Positions 18,901 through 26,058 of a DNA stretch of 47,226 bases are shown in pieces. Position 1 is the stretch's first letter. Each line of letters opens with the position of its first letter. The translations under genes were made by a program, and so were the position numbers. This DNA is from Stenomitos frigidus ULC18 (lineage in GTDB: Bacteria; Cyanobacteriota; Cyanobacteriia; Leptolyngbyales; Leptolyngbyaceae): positions 1 to 47,226 of the forward strand of contig NZ_PVWK01000105.1 in the NCBI RefSeq assembly GCF_003003795.1, in the 5' to 3' direction. The notes under the pieces were generated by a model. That model was not told the DNA's origin, made no database searches, and was given only the letters and a program-made list of their open reading frames with translations.

Positions 18901-19770
18901 GCGACTGGTCAGCACCACGCAACTTTGATGGGGGATTTCGCCAACCTGACGCAGCAACTCACCATAGGCTTCGTAGCCCTGCCGATAAGCTCCGGTAAAC
19001 TGTCCACCCTGCAAAATTGTTTCACCATTGTCCAAGATCAACAGACAGCGATGCTGCCGCAAATAGTTCAGCAGGCGAGAGATCAGTGCGGGCAGTCGCA
19101 AAGACGGGACGCTCTCTCGCTGATAGGAGAGCACCTGGATCACGTCGGTTAAAAGCAGTTCCAGCGGTGGGGCGTTGCGAAGGGTGCGCCAGACGATGAA
19201 TTCAAACGGTTGAGCGGTGAGTTTGGAGTTTTGAGTGAGCTCTTGAGCAAGCTTGACCGAAAGGGCTGTTTTGCCGATTCCGCCCATGCCCAGCATGGCA
19301 ATCAGGCGACAGCGATCGTGCTGAATCCATTGCTCTAGCGTGGCTAATTCGGCGGTACGTCCATAGAACAGCGAAACATCGATCGCCTCGCCCCAATCAA
19401 GGATGGGTGCGGTCGGTGACGTGGTTGTTAACGTGGTCGCTAATGTGGTCGATGCGGTACTCAAAGAGTCTGTGGCAGCGGCAGGCAGTCTCTCATCACC
19501 GCCCTCTGGCTGCTGGTAGTCGGCTCGTTGCAGGCTCAAATCAAACGCCGCGAATACCTGATCCAGGGTCTGTTTATCGACCCCGACTTGAGCGTCCAAA
19601 ACGCGGGTCATGGTGCTCAGTGCTAGCTGCGTCCGCTCGCTGAGTTCTTCTAAGGTGAAGCGATCGCCCCCATTCATTGCCTTTTCAAGCTGCCGCCGTG
19701 CGGTCTCGAACTTGCGTTGTCCTGCTAATGATAAAACGACCCCCCGTCTGCGACTCTTTTTAGCGGTCAT
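15988..19770 (-). CDS. STAND NTPase: HTH, NB-ARC and 14 WD40 repeats
   Basis: The 1260-residue protein starts with a helix-turn-helix-like domain (FTLEELSERTQLALSTMTRVLD, about residues 38-60) and a Thr-rich linker. It continues with an NB-ARC domain: Walker A GMGGIGKT at 161-168, CLLILDNGE as Walker B, and CVVLTSREKPE as sensor. After a short stretch resembling pentapeptide repeats, I count 14 WD40 repeats from about residue 610 on, enough for two seven-bladed propellers. The tail (YEGMNITGVTGLTEG...LKSLGA) is a sequence I associate with cyanobacterial NB-ARC/WD40 proteins. STAND proteins are switches that oligomerise on ligand binding; the propellers are the likely sensor. No separate effector enzyme domain is fused. 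Roles in signalling or in phage defence are both possible. Confidence 0.88.
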   Translation of the reverse strand: MTAKKSRRRGVVLSLAGQRKFETARRQLEKAMNGGDRFTLEELSERTQLALSTMTRVLDAQVGVDKQTLDQVFAAFDLSLQRADYQQPEGGDERLPAAATDSLSTASTTLATTLTTTSPTAPILDWGEAIDVSLFYGRTAELATLEQWIQHDRCRLIAMLGMGGIGKTALSVKLAQELTQNSKLTAQPFEFIVWRTLRNAPPLELLLTDVIQVLSYQRESVPSLRLPALISRLLNYLRQHRCLLILDNGETILQGGQFTGAYRQGYEAYGELLRQVGEIPHQSCVVLTSREKPETIANLEGETLPVRSFALPGLPTTATDHLFDAIGLSSSNVGRQRLLGVYSGNPLALKIVATSIRELFGGDVDAFLQEETTVFNGIRRLLDQQYQRLTLLEKQVMLWLAINREWVTIAALQSDLVPSVPRSRLLETLESLARRSLIEQNNARFTQQPVVMEYVTDAFIDHVCEEIRQRSPELFLSHALIKATAKDYVRESQIRVILKPLGDRLLARFGSQTALSAQLQHLLQQLHDATVSQAGYGAGNWLNLSQHLKLDLTGSDVSHLTVRQACLQDGPLHQVNLSHAHLVDCQFAEPLNLPTALAVSPTGDRVALGNENGTVQMWQVSTQQPLLTLPAHTAHVFGLNFTQDGRTLVTGSHDHTIKFWDMTTGNCLQTWQGKGPVWAQAFSPDGLILANSVGDADRAIHLWHWQTGQRLKTLIGHTGQATTLAFVPHSTDTAEGTGHPLLISGSQDHTLRLWDLEQGVCLRTLTGHTGMVWTVSVHPQGDRFASASFDQSIKIWDLATGICLQTLLGHTAEVTSVSFSPDGQWLASSSNDRTIRLWEVATGQCLTVLQAHLDHVWAVAFTATPVQGKIAAAEQILISASFDQTVRFWQINRIARDEPGTDASVILSPTSQLTIANHCLKTIQGSDMGIRSIACHPHRHLLASGGLGNRIRLWDESGYCIKTLTGHTGGIWKVAFHPEGKRLASSSLNGEIKVWDVESGQCLQTLLRNNSWIQALGFSPQGDLVSGSSFDATIHVWDSQTGECIRSMTLAAAAYLLGLAFHPQEHYFVSAGNDDRLRWWDLETGDCFRTIEADHGGHAWCVAFHPQGHWFASIGNDQVVKVWDAQSGECLRQMLGHSGIHGSIAFSPDGSILASGRSDRIIRLWDVTTGQCLRVLEGHTSGVTSVVFLPVQPLAKLASQQQILASGSLDETIRLWDVQTGRCLKMFRPDRLYEGMNITGVTGLTEGAIATLKSLGAMVL

Positions 19771-20083
19771 AGCGGTTCAAAATTCTGCCAGCGATAAAGG
19801 TACGGCTTAGAGGCAGCGATGCTGTTTTGGAGAATGCTCCACATCTTACTGCAGTTAACTCAGTTAAGTTCGACTTAAGCCACTAACGAGTTCAACGACA
19901 AAGCTCCAAAACGCTCACCTAGAAAGGGCTGGCTCGCTGCGCCATTCATTACAAGCTAAGTCAGAGATTAACTCTCCCTATCTCCTCTGGCTTGTAGGGG
20001 TGTCTCCGCAGATAGTAGGAACAGGGTTGAGCACCCGCTCCAGCCCTCTACGACCAGTCCCCCTATCACAAAGGAGCCCCTCT
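19771..20083. other. Divergent intergenic region, NB-ARC/WD40 and VOC genes
   Basis: About 310 bases that must carry both divergent promoters. No open frame with credible coding content. The sequence has TTAACTCAGTTAAG at about 19856-19869 (imperfect palindrome), which could be a regulator site, but nothing supports a specific factor. Confidence 0.4.
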
Positions 20084-20569
20084 ATGTTTCATCACATCTC
20101 TGTTGCCGTCAAAGATCCTCAGCACGTTGCCACCGTCCTAGCTGAAATTCTCTGTGGACGTGCCGTGCCATTTCCACCCAATCCAGGTAGCTATATGGCG
20201 CTGGCTGGCGATGAGTTTGGCACCTTGATCGAGTTTTATCCGATCGGCAGTGAACTGATTCCTGACAGCTATCAAGGGCAGGCTGGCTTTCAGATCAATC
20301 AGAACCGAGCTCGCTATACGTTTGTTCATGCGGCGCTTTCCGTCCCCGCCAGCCTGGAGGAAATTGAACGGATTGGCGATCGAGAAGGGTGGCGAGTGTT
20401 TTTAGCCAATCGAGATGGGTTATTTGATGTGATTGAGTTTTGGGTTGAAAACTGGTTGATGCTGGAGCTGCTCACCCCTATAATGACCCCCAAATATCTC
20501 CAGGCTCTGAACCCAGAAACCTTACCAGCGCTCATTGACCAATTCACTCTGGTAGAGTCTCGGAGATAA
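20084..20569 (+). CDS. VOC (glyoxalase/bleomycin-resistance fold) family protein
   Basis: The 161-residue protein begins MFHHISVAVKDPQHVATVLAEIL, the beta-alpha-beta start of a vicinal oxygen chelate domain with an early His, and later has GTLIEFYP and VIEFWVENWLMLELL, the metal-ligand-bearing strands of such folds. The exact reaction is unknown. The start at 20084 is preferred because AAGGAG lies at 20071-20076, eight bases upstream; a longer upstream frame is not supported. The GNAT gene begins six bases after the stop, so the two form a likely operon. Confidence 0.75.
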   Translation: MFHHISVAVKDPQHVATVLAEILCGRAVPFPPNPGSYMALAGDEFGTLIEFYPIGSELIPDSYQGQAGFQINQNRARYTFVHAALSVPASLEEIERIGDREGWRVFLANRDGLFDVIEFWVENWLMLELLTPIMTPKYLQALNPETLPALIDQFTLVESRR

Positions 20570-20574
20570 ATGCT

Positions 20575-21483
20575 ATGCGAGATGTGAACATGGTCGCTGA
20601 TTTAACCCTAAAACTACGGTCTGGCCTGCCTGCCGATGCTTATGCTTGTGGTGAAATTTGCTACGAGGCCTTCACAACCATTTCCGAGTATCACCGCTTC
20701 CCGACGGATCTGCCCTCTGCTGACATCGCCCACAAGATGATGGTGATGCTGTTTTCGCGGCCAGATGTCTTCTCAGTGGTGGCTGAAGTGGCGGGGCAGA
20801 TTGTAGGCAGTAATTTTCTGTGGGAAGAGTCGGCCATTGCGGGAGTTGGACCACTCTCAGTTGCCCCAAGCATTCAAAACGTTACCGTGGGTAGACGCTT
20901 GATGGAAGCCGTTTTAGAGCGAGCTAAACAGCAGCAGTTTACGAGCGTGCGTTTGGTGCAAGCGGCCTTTCACAATCGCTCTCTGGCGCTTTATACCAAG
21001 CTTGGGTTTGATGTACAGGAGCCCCTTGCCAACCTGCAAGGGACACCCCTGGGCATTAAGCTTCCAGGTTATCCAGTCCGTCCTGCAACCTTTGATGATT
21101 TGGAGGCATGTAATCGCCTCTGTCAGAAGATACATGGGTTCGATCGCGGTCGAGAACTGCATCATGCAATTCAACAGGGCAAGGCGACCGTTGTAGAGCA
21201 TGACGATGCCACTGGGGGACGGTTGCACCAACGCATCACCGGCTATGCCACGGTTATCGGGTTCTTTGGTCATGCTGTATGCGAAAGCAATGAAGACCTC
21301 AAGGCGCTGATTGGTGCCGCCCAAGCCTTTGAAGGATCTGGGTTTTTAGTGCCTACCCGCAACAGTCAACTCTTCCGCTGGTGCTTGCAGCAAGGTCTGC
21401 GTGTTGTCCAACCCATGACGTTGATGAGTGCTGGTCTTTATCACCAACCGACAGGCGTCTTTCTACCTTCCATTCTATTTTGA
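20575..21483 (+). CDS. GNAT-family acetyltransferase, two GNAT-like halves
   Basis: The 302-residue protein has an N-terminal GNAT domain with the acyl-CoA-binding region SVAPSIQNVTVGRRLMEAVLERAK (about residues 101-124) and the later block NRSLALYTKLGFDV. The C-terminal half (from PVRPATFDDLEACNRLC) is a second, more divergent GNAT-like unit. The acceptor is unknown. The ATG at 20575 lies five bases after the VOC stop codon; the ATG at 20590 is an alternative. The tight spacing suggests that both proteins act on one small-molecule pathway. Confidence 0.8.
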   Translation: MRDVNMVADLTLKLRSGLPADAYACGEICYEAFTTISEYHRFPTDLPSADIAHKMMVMLFSRPDVFSVVAEVAGQIVGSNFLWEESAIAGVGPLSVAPSIQNVTVGRRLMEAVLERAKQQQFTSVRLVQAAFHNRSLALYTKLGFDVQEPLANLQGTPLGIKLPGYPVRPATFDDLEACNRLCQKIHGFDRGRELHHAIQQGKATVVEHDDATGGRLHQRITGYATVIGFFGHAVCESNEDLKALIGAAQAFEGSGFLVPTRNSQLFRWCLQQGLRVVQPMTLMSAGLYHQPTGVFLPSILF

Positions 21484-21566
21484 ATTGGCGCATACCCCAC
21501 TCGGCACCGCATTACAGACAACAAAACAACCCACAAACAGATCATCGCACTGACTGGCTTCAACCA

Positions 21567-21605
21567 GCCCTAGCCTGAACGATCGTCATTTGTTGAGGCT
21601 AGGGC
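21567..21605 (+). terminator. Hairpin downstream of the GNAT gene
   Basis: GCCCTAGCCT at 21567-21576 and AGGCTAGGGC at 21596-21605 are exact reverse complements with a 19-base loop. The position, 84 bases past the GNAT stop, fits a transcript end, but no T-run follows directly. Confidence 0.45.
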
Positions 21606-21672
21606 AATCAGCTTCACTCAAATTTTCCATTCACCCTAAGGATCGCAGATTTTTTAAGGTTCAATTTCCTGG

Positions 21673-21700
21673 GTAGGGACATGGCATGCCATGTCTCTAC
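21673..21700. repeat. Palindromic repeat GTAGGGACATGGCAT/ATGCCATGTCTCTAC
   Basis: A 28-bp near-perfect palindrome with one mismatch. Sequences starting GTAGGGAC or GTAGGGGC that end in their complement are, as I recall, dispersed intergenic repeats in cyanobacteria; a related one lies at 23361-23426. The rest of 21484-21872 shows no gene. Confidence 0.65.
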
Positions 21701-21872
21701 AGAACTCAAATTCACAGGCTATTTAATTCACGATCCTAAGTGTTACGGCTCAGACGCTTACGCCGAGTTAAAGGCACTCCGCAGCCACAGCGGATGCTGT
21801 CTTCATCACAGGAATGTAGCTGATACCTGCTTCAATATAAATCTTTCCTTTCTAGAAATGGAGAACGTTGCG

Positions 21873-22949
21873 ATGAAAACTGAAGAAACAATGCTAGATG
21901 TTGCCTCAAGCGCTGACTCATTGGGTAAGCGTGCCCCTGATCCCTCACGCATTCTCGACGTTGGCTTTGGCTTTTGGAGTTCTAAAGTATTGCTGACAGC
22001 CGTTGAGCTAAAAGTTTTTACGACACTGAGCGATCGCGCCATGACAGGTGAGGCATTAGGAGCGGCGATCGGTCTCCATCCACGCGGCATCTATGATTTT
22101 TTGGATGCCCTGGTTGCTCTTAAGTTCTTAGACAGAGAAGGGACTGGCGCGAACGGACAGTATCGCAACACGATCGCCACCACCACCTTTTTGGATGAGC
22201 AGCAACCGGGCTACATTGGCGGCATCCTCGAAATGACAAACGATCGCCTCTTCAAATTCTGGAGCGACCTGGGACCTGCGCTCAAGACAGGGGAACCCCA
22301 GAATGAAGTGAAGCATAGCAAAACGTCAATGTTTGAGGCGCTCTATGCCGATAGCGCTCGGCTAGAACAGTTTATTGGCGCGATGACCGGGATCTCGCGT
22401 GGCAACTTTCAAGCCTTTGCCGCCAAATTTGATTTTGCTCCCTACGAAACCCTGTGTGATGTGGGTGGTGCGTCAGGCTTACTCTCTCAACTGGTAGCGA
22501 AACAACACCCGTACATGCATTGCCTCACGTTTGATCTGCCACCAGTAGCCCCGATCGCTAAAAAAGCGATCGAGAAAGAGGGTTTATCCGATCGCATTCA
22601 GGTCGTCTCTGGAGACTTTTTTGCTGATTCTCTACCCAAAGCCGATGTGATCACGATGGGGATGATTCTCCATGACTGGAATCTCGAGAAAAAGAAACAC
22701 CTGATCCTTCAGGCGTATGAAGCGCTGCCCGAAAATGGTGCTCTTGTGGCGATCGAAAACCTGATTGACGACGATCGCCGCAAAAATGCCTTTGGGTTAC
22801 TCATGTCACTCAACATGCTCATTGAGTTTGGCGACGCGTTTGATTTCACGGGTGCTGATTTTTGGAGTTGGTGCCAGGAAGCAGGCTTTAGACGCTACGA
22901 GGTGTTGCATCTGGCCGGGCCCTGTAGCGCCGCGATCGCCTACAAGTAA
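21873..22949 (+). CDS. SAM-dependent O-methyltransferase (class I, dimerisation domain)
   Basis: The 358-residue protein has an N-terminal winged-helix dimerisation domain (WSSKVLLTAVELKVFTTLSD, then LHPRGIYDFLDALVAL) and a Rossmann methyltransferase domain. SAM motif I is LCDVGGASGLLSQLV, followed by HCLTFDLPPVAP, then VVSGDFF, and the catalytic-region block MGMILHDWNLEKKKHLI, where the His-Asp pair matches plant-type and hydroxyneurosporene/acetylserotonin-type O-methyltransferases. The acceptor is probably a small hydroxylated molecule. Start chosen at the ATG at 21873, because GGAGA at 21860-21864 sits eight bases upstream; the ATG at 21858 and longer frames lack a ribosome binding site. 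Confidence 0.82.
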   Translation: MKTEETMLDVASSADSLGKRAPDPSRILDVGFGFWSSKVLLTAVELKVFTTLSDRAMTGEALGAAIGLHPRGIYDFLDALVALKFLDREGTGANGQYRNTIATTTFLDEQQPGYIGGILEMTNDRLFKFWSDLGPALKTGEPQNEVKHSKTSMFEALYADSARLEQFIGAMTGISRGNFQAFAAKFDFAPYETLCDVGGASGLLSQLVAKQHPYMHCLTFDLPPVAPIAKKAIEKEGLSDRIQVVSGDFFADSLPKADVITMGMILHDWNLEKKKHLILQAYEALPENGALVAIENLIDDDRRKNAFGLLMSLNMLIEFGDAFDFTGADFWSWCQEAGFRRYEVLHLAGPCSAAIAYK

Positions 22950-23039
22950 GGAACGGTTGTCCTGCATGCGCAGTAATCGTCATGAGTATTTTTGCTAACT
23001 TACCCTAGAATGAGGGTTGATAAGTAGATATACACAGAC

Positions 23040-23045
23040 GAGGAA
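23040..23045 (+). promoter_or_regulatory. Ribosome binding site of the pedR-like gene
   Basis: GAGGAA three bases before the ATG at 23049; the short spacer is at the low end of the usual range but no other start fits the LuxR family alignment. Confidence 0.5.
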
Positions 23046-23048
23046 TCT

Positions 23049-23339
23049 ATGGCTGCTGGTGAATCTCAAGTGCAGGGTCCTCTTTCAGACCGAGAACTTC
23101 AGGTCATCGAACTGGTAGCGTCTGGCTTGACCAATCAGGAAATTGCCGAAAAGCTGGAAATTAGTAAGCGTACGGTCGATAACCACGTCAGCAATATTTT
23201 GACGAAAACTGAGACCGATAATCGGGTGGCCTTGGTGCGATGGGCACTGCAGTGGGGCAAGGTGTGCCTGGATGAGGTCAATTGCTGTGCCTTGCCAAAT
23301 GTGAGCCTGCCTAAACTGGGCAATGAGGCAGCGTCCTAA
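23049..23339 (+). CDS. pedR: Small LuxR-type regulator, PedR-like
   Basis: The 96-residue protein is almost only a LuxR/NarL DNA-binding domain: LSDRELQVIELVASGLTNQEIAEKLEISKRTVDNHVSNILTK holds the complete four-helix HTH. There is no receiver domain. It ends with RWALQWGKVCLDEVNCCALP, with cysteines at 73, 79 and 80. PedR of Synechocystis is a small LuxR regulator of this build that responds to photosynthetic electron transport through a redox-active cysteine and thioredoxin; the length and C-terminal cysteines fit. Naming it pedR is therefore inference from architecture and remembered similarity. It is monocistronic, followed by an inverted repeat. Confidence 0.72.
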   Translation: MAAGESQVQGPLSDRELQVIELVASGLTNQEIAEKLEISKRTVDNHVSNILTKTETDNRVALVRWALQWGKVCLDEVNCCALPNVSLPKLGNEAAS

Positions 23340-23360
23340 CGAGATTTCTAGCAAAAAAAC

Positions 23361-23426
23361 GTAGGGGCAAGTTTGACCATAAGCTTCGCGGCTGGATGAC
23401 AAGGCTTTGGTCAAACCTGCCCCTAC
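23361..23426. repeat. Inverted repeat of the GTAGGGGC type, MITE-like
   Basis: Arms at 23361-23379 and 23408-23426 are 19-bp reverse complements with one mismatch (GTAGGGGCAAGTTTGACCA). Outside them TTTCTAGCAA (23345-23354) and TTGCTTAGAAA (23441-23451) also pair with one gap, so the element may extend over about 23345-23451. It follows the pedR-like gene by 21 bases and may also act as its 3' hairpin. Confidence 0.65.
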
Positions 23427-23533
23427 TCAACGGTAAATGCTTGCTTAGAAACCCCCTAAGGCAGGCTACCGAGGAAGGCACCTGAACTTGAACCACTCAG
23501 CTGACCTGCCTGGATGAAGCCTTGGGTTATGCC

Positions 23534-23854
23534 ATGCTTTTATGGAGTGATGTTTGTCATTTAGCACTTGGAGCTTACAAATTGGACGATCGCATTCGCT
23601 GTCCCGGTTTACCATTAGCGGTTTATCGTGAGATCGCGGCTCATCTTGGTCAGGTTGATGGAGTTGCAGTAGAGCTGATCCCTCAACAGTCTGAGCAGTT
23701 TGACCATCGTCTCAGTCAGATTGACAGCTTGTGGATCAAAAGCACACCGGATGCAAACGCCGCCTGCTCTGAGCAGGTGCAACGCATTTTGGCTTACTAT
23801 AGCGATCGCTACGGTGCCTGGGAAGCAGTCAATTCAGATAACACATGGGTTTAA
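23534..23854 (+). CDS. Conserved-looking small protein overlapping hisS
   Basis: A 106-residue protein with no motif that I can name. It starts MLLWSDVCHLALGAYKLDD at the ATG at 23534 (a TTG at 23522 would add four residues), is rich in charged residues, and has a plausible soluble composition. Its stop codon (23852-23854) overlaps the hisS start by ten bases in another frame, a strong sign of a real, translationally coupled gene. Function unknown. Confidence 0.65.
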   Translation: MLLWSDVCHLALGAYKLDDRIRCPGLPLAVYREIAAHLGQVDGVAVELIPQQSEQFDHRLSQIDSLWIKSTPDANAACSEQVQRILAYYSDRYGAWEAVNSDNTWV

Positions 23855-25134
23855 TTCAAGCGCAACGCGGAACGCGGGACATCCTGCCGAGTGAAATTGC
23901 TTACTGGCAGCAGGTTGAAGCAACCGCTCGGTCAATTTTGTCTCGAGCAGCCTTTGAGGAAATTCGCACCCCTATTTTTGAGCAGACCGATCTGTTTGAG
24001 CGGGGCATTGGTGAAGCTACCGATGTGGTGGGTAAAGAGATGTATACCTTTCAGGACAAGGGTGAGCGATCGCTCACCCTCCGTCCTGAAGGCACCGCTG
24101 GTGTTGTACGCGCTTTCATTGAGCATGGGCTGCACGCGCAAGGAGGAGTGCAACGGCTCTGGTATATGGGGCCAATGTTCCGCTATGAGCGCCCTGGGAC
24201 AGGTCGGCAGCGACAGTTTCATCAGTTGGGTGTAGAGTTGCTCGGGAGTGGTAATATTCGCGCTGATGCCGAGGTGATTGCGATCGCCGTTGATTTTCTG
24301 CAAGCCGTCGGGCTGACAGATTTGCAGCTAGAACTAAATTCTCTGGGCACGCGGGAGGATCGATCGCAGTACCGCAGCCTTCTAGTCGATTACCTTACTC
24401 CTTACAAAGCAGACCTCGATCCCGATTCTCAAGATCGTCTGAGGCGTAATCCTTTACGCATTCTCGACAGCAAAGACGCCAAAACACAAACGATCTTGCA
24501 AGAAGCACCCCGCCTGGGGCAAAGTCTGAGCGCGGCCTCTCAAGAGCGGTTTGCCAACGTGCAGCAGCTTTTAACCGATTTAGGGATTGTCTACGCACTG
24601 AATCCAAAGCTTGTCAGAGGGTTGGATTACTACAGCCACACTGCGTTTGAGTTTCAATCAGCCCAGTTTGGCACTGTGGGCGGTGGTGGACGCTATGACG
24701 GCCTTGTGACTGAATTGGGCGGACCAGAAACCCTTGCGATCGGCTGGGCGATCGGGCTGGAACGCCTCATCGGGCTTTTACAGCAGCTCAAACCGACTCA
24801 AGCCACCACAACCGATTTCTACATCGTTTCCAAAGGTGAAGACGCTGAGCTACAGGCGTTAAAACTGGCGCAAACCCTCCGAAAAACTGGCTTCAAAGCG
24901 GAGCTAGACCTCAGCGGCAGTGCATTTGGCAAACAATTTAAGCGTGCCGATCGCAGTGGTGCTATTGCCTGCTTCATTCTGGGCGATGCTGAAGCTGCGA
25001 ATCAGACCGTTCAGGTGAAGTGGCTGGCTACAGGTGAGCAGCAGTCGCTCAGTCAAGCTGATCTGCCAACGTTAGCCAGTACCTTGCACCAGCAAATTGC
25101 CTCCATCCGAGAAAAAGGAAACGGAGCGGTATGA
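23845..25134 (+). CDS. hisS: Histidine--tRNA ligase
   Basis: HisRS charges tRNA-His. The 429-residue protein has the class II motifs: ARGTRDILPSEIAYW-like start (here QAQRGTRDILPSE), motif 2 FRYERPGTGRQRQFHQLGVE, the histidine-specific block LVRGLDYYSHTAFEF, and motif 3 ETLAIGWAIGLERL; a C-terminal anticodon-binding domain follows (DFYIVSKGEDAELQALKLAQTLR). Length is normal. Start ATG at 23845 overlaps the upstream small gene by ten bases. Confidence 0.96.
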   Translation: MGLIQAQRGTRDILPSEIAYWQQVEATARSILSRAAFEEIRTPIFEQTDLFERGIGEATDVVGKEMYTFQDKGERSLTLRPEGTAGVVRAFIEHGLHAQGGVQRLWYMGPMFRYERPGTGRQRQFHQLGVELLGSGNIRADAEVIAIAVDFLQAVGLTDLQLELNSLGTREDRSQYRSLLVDYLTPYKADLDPDSQDRLRRNPLRILDSKDAKTQTILQEAPRLGQSLSAASQERFANVQQLLTDLGIVYALNPKLVRGLDYYSHTAFEFQSAQFGTVGGGGRYDGLVTELGGPETLAIGWAIGLERLIGLLQQLKPTQATTTDFYIVSKGEDAELQALKLAQTLRKTGFKAELDLSGSAFGKQFKRADRSGAIACFILGDAEAANQTVQVKWLATGEQQSLSQADLPTLASTLHQQIASIREKGNGAV

Positions 25135-25283
25135 CGGCAAAAGCAGCCTTTAGCCGTTGACATGACAACTTTTCTTATTAACTTTTCTAACGGTTCAGAT
25201 AGCTTCTCTAACGAACCATCCCAACCTGGACGTAGAATTATCCTATTCTCAGAAACCTTTAAATCGATAGGACGCATTCAGTT

Positions 25284-25763
25284 ATGTCTGACCCTAGAAA
25301 TGCAGAGCTTATTCAACCCTGGAAAGGCGATCCCTTTACAGGTAATCTGTCTACGCCGATTAGCGATTCTGCCTTTACCAAAGCCTTTATCGGTAATCTG
25401 CCTGCTTATCGCAAAGGGCTTGCTCCCATCGTGCGCGGTCTCGAAATTGGCCTTGCTCACGGTTACTTCCTCATCGGTCCCTGGGTCAAACTTGGTCCAC
25501 TGCGCGACTCCGACACTGCTGCATTGGGTGGATTGATTTCAGGTATCGCACTGATCTTGATTGCGACGGCTGCACTCTCTGTTTATGGCCTCGTAACGTT
25601 TGAGGGCGAGAGTACGTCCACCGATTCTCTCCAAACAGCTGATGGTTGGAGTCAATTGACAGGCGGCTTCTTTGTCGGCGCTACAGGCGGCGCCTTCGTT
25701 GCGTTCTTCCTGCTTAAAGAGTTCTCTACGGTCGATTCTATCTTCCGTGGCTTAGTCAACTAG
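25284..25763 (+). CDS. psaL: Photosystem I reaction centre subunit XI
   Basis: PsaL is a membrane subunit of photosystem I that forms the contacts between monomers in the cyanobacterial trimer. The 159-residue protein has the typical N-terminus (LIQPWKGDPFTGNLSTPISDS), the block GLAPIVRGLEIGLAHGYFLIGPW, and two further hydrophobic helices ending SIFRGLVN. In many cyanobacteria psaL is next to psaI; no psaI-like reading frame is seen beside it here. It has its own strong terminator downstream. Confidence 0.95.
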   Translation: MSDPRNAELIQPWKGDPFTGNLSTPISDSAFTKAFIGNLPAYRKGLAPIVRGLEIGLAHGYFLIGPWVKLGPLRDSDTAALGGLISGIALILIATAALSVYGLVTFEGESTSTDSLQTADGWSQLTGGFFVGATGGAFVAFFLLKEFSTVDSIFRGLVN

Positions 25764-25783
25764 AACCCTTTTCTGCATAGTAG

Positions 25784-25816
25784 AGAGCCTGGATCGAAGT
25801 GATCCAGGCTCTTTTT
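25784..25816 (+). terminator. Intrinsic terminator of psaL
   Basis: AGAGCCTGGATC (25784-25795), loop GAAGT, perfect 12-bp complement (25801-25812), then a T-run. It is 21 bases past the psaL stop. Confidence 0.92.
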
Positions 25817-25894
25817 TATTTTCTAGCTGTAAAGCCTTGGGTCGCTAATCCCGATTCAAGCGGTCTTGAATCAAAACGTGTTGACAGCGATTAA

Positions 25895-25936
25895 ACAGTT
25901 TAGACCCAACAGACGAATCTGTTGGGTCTAAACTGT
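25895..25936. terminator. Perfect 19-bp hairpin between psaL and sigA
   Basis: ACAGTTTAGACCCAACAGA at 25895-25913, four-base loop CGAA, exact reverse complement at 25918-25936. It lies between convergent genes and may end the sigA transcript or be a palindromic repeat; no T-run on either side. Confidence 0.65.
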
Positions 25937-25973
25937 ATCGATTAACGATAAGAAGGATGCTTCCAAACTAGCT

Positions 25974-26022
25974 GTTCGCTGCTCGTAGGGTCTTTACAGA
26001 AATGATCCTACGAGCAGCGAAC
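25974..26022 (-). terminator. Perfect 16-bp hairpin downstream of sigA
   Basis: GTTCGCTGCTCGTAGG at 25974-25989 and its exact reverse complement at 26007-26022, loop of 17 bases. It sits 37 bases beyond the sigA stop codon on the minus strand and is the nearer candidate for the end of that transcript. Confidence 0.6.
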
Positions 26023-26058
26023 AAATTCCCGGAATATGATCCTGAAAAGCGCGATCGC

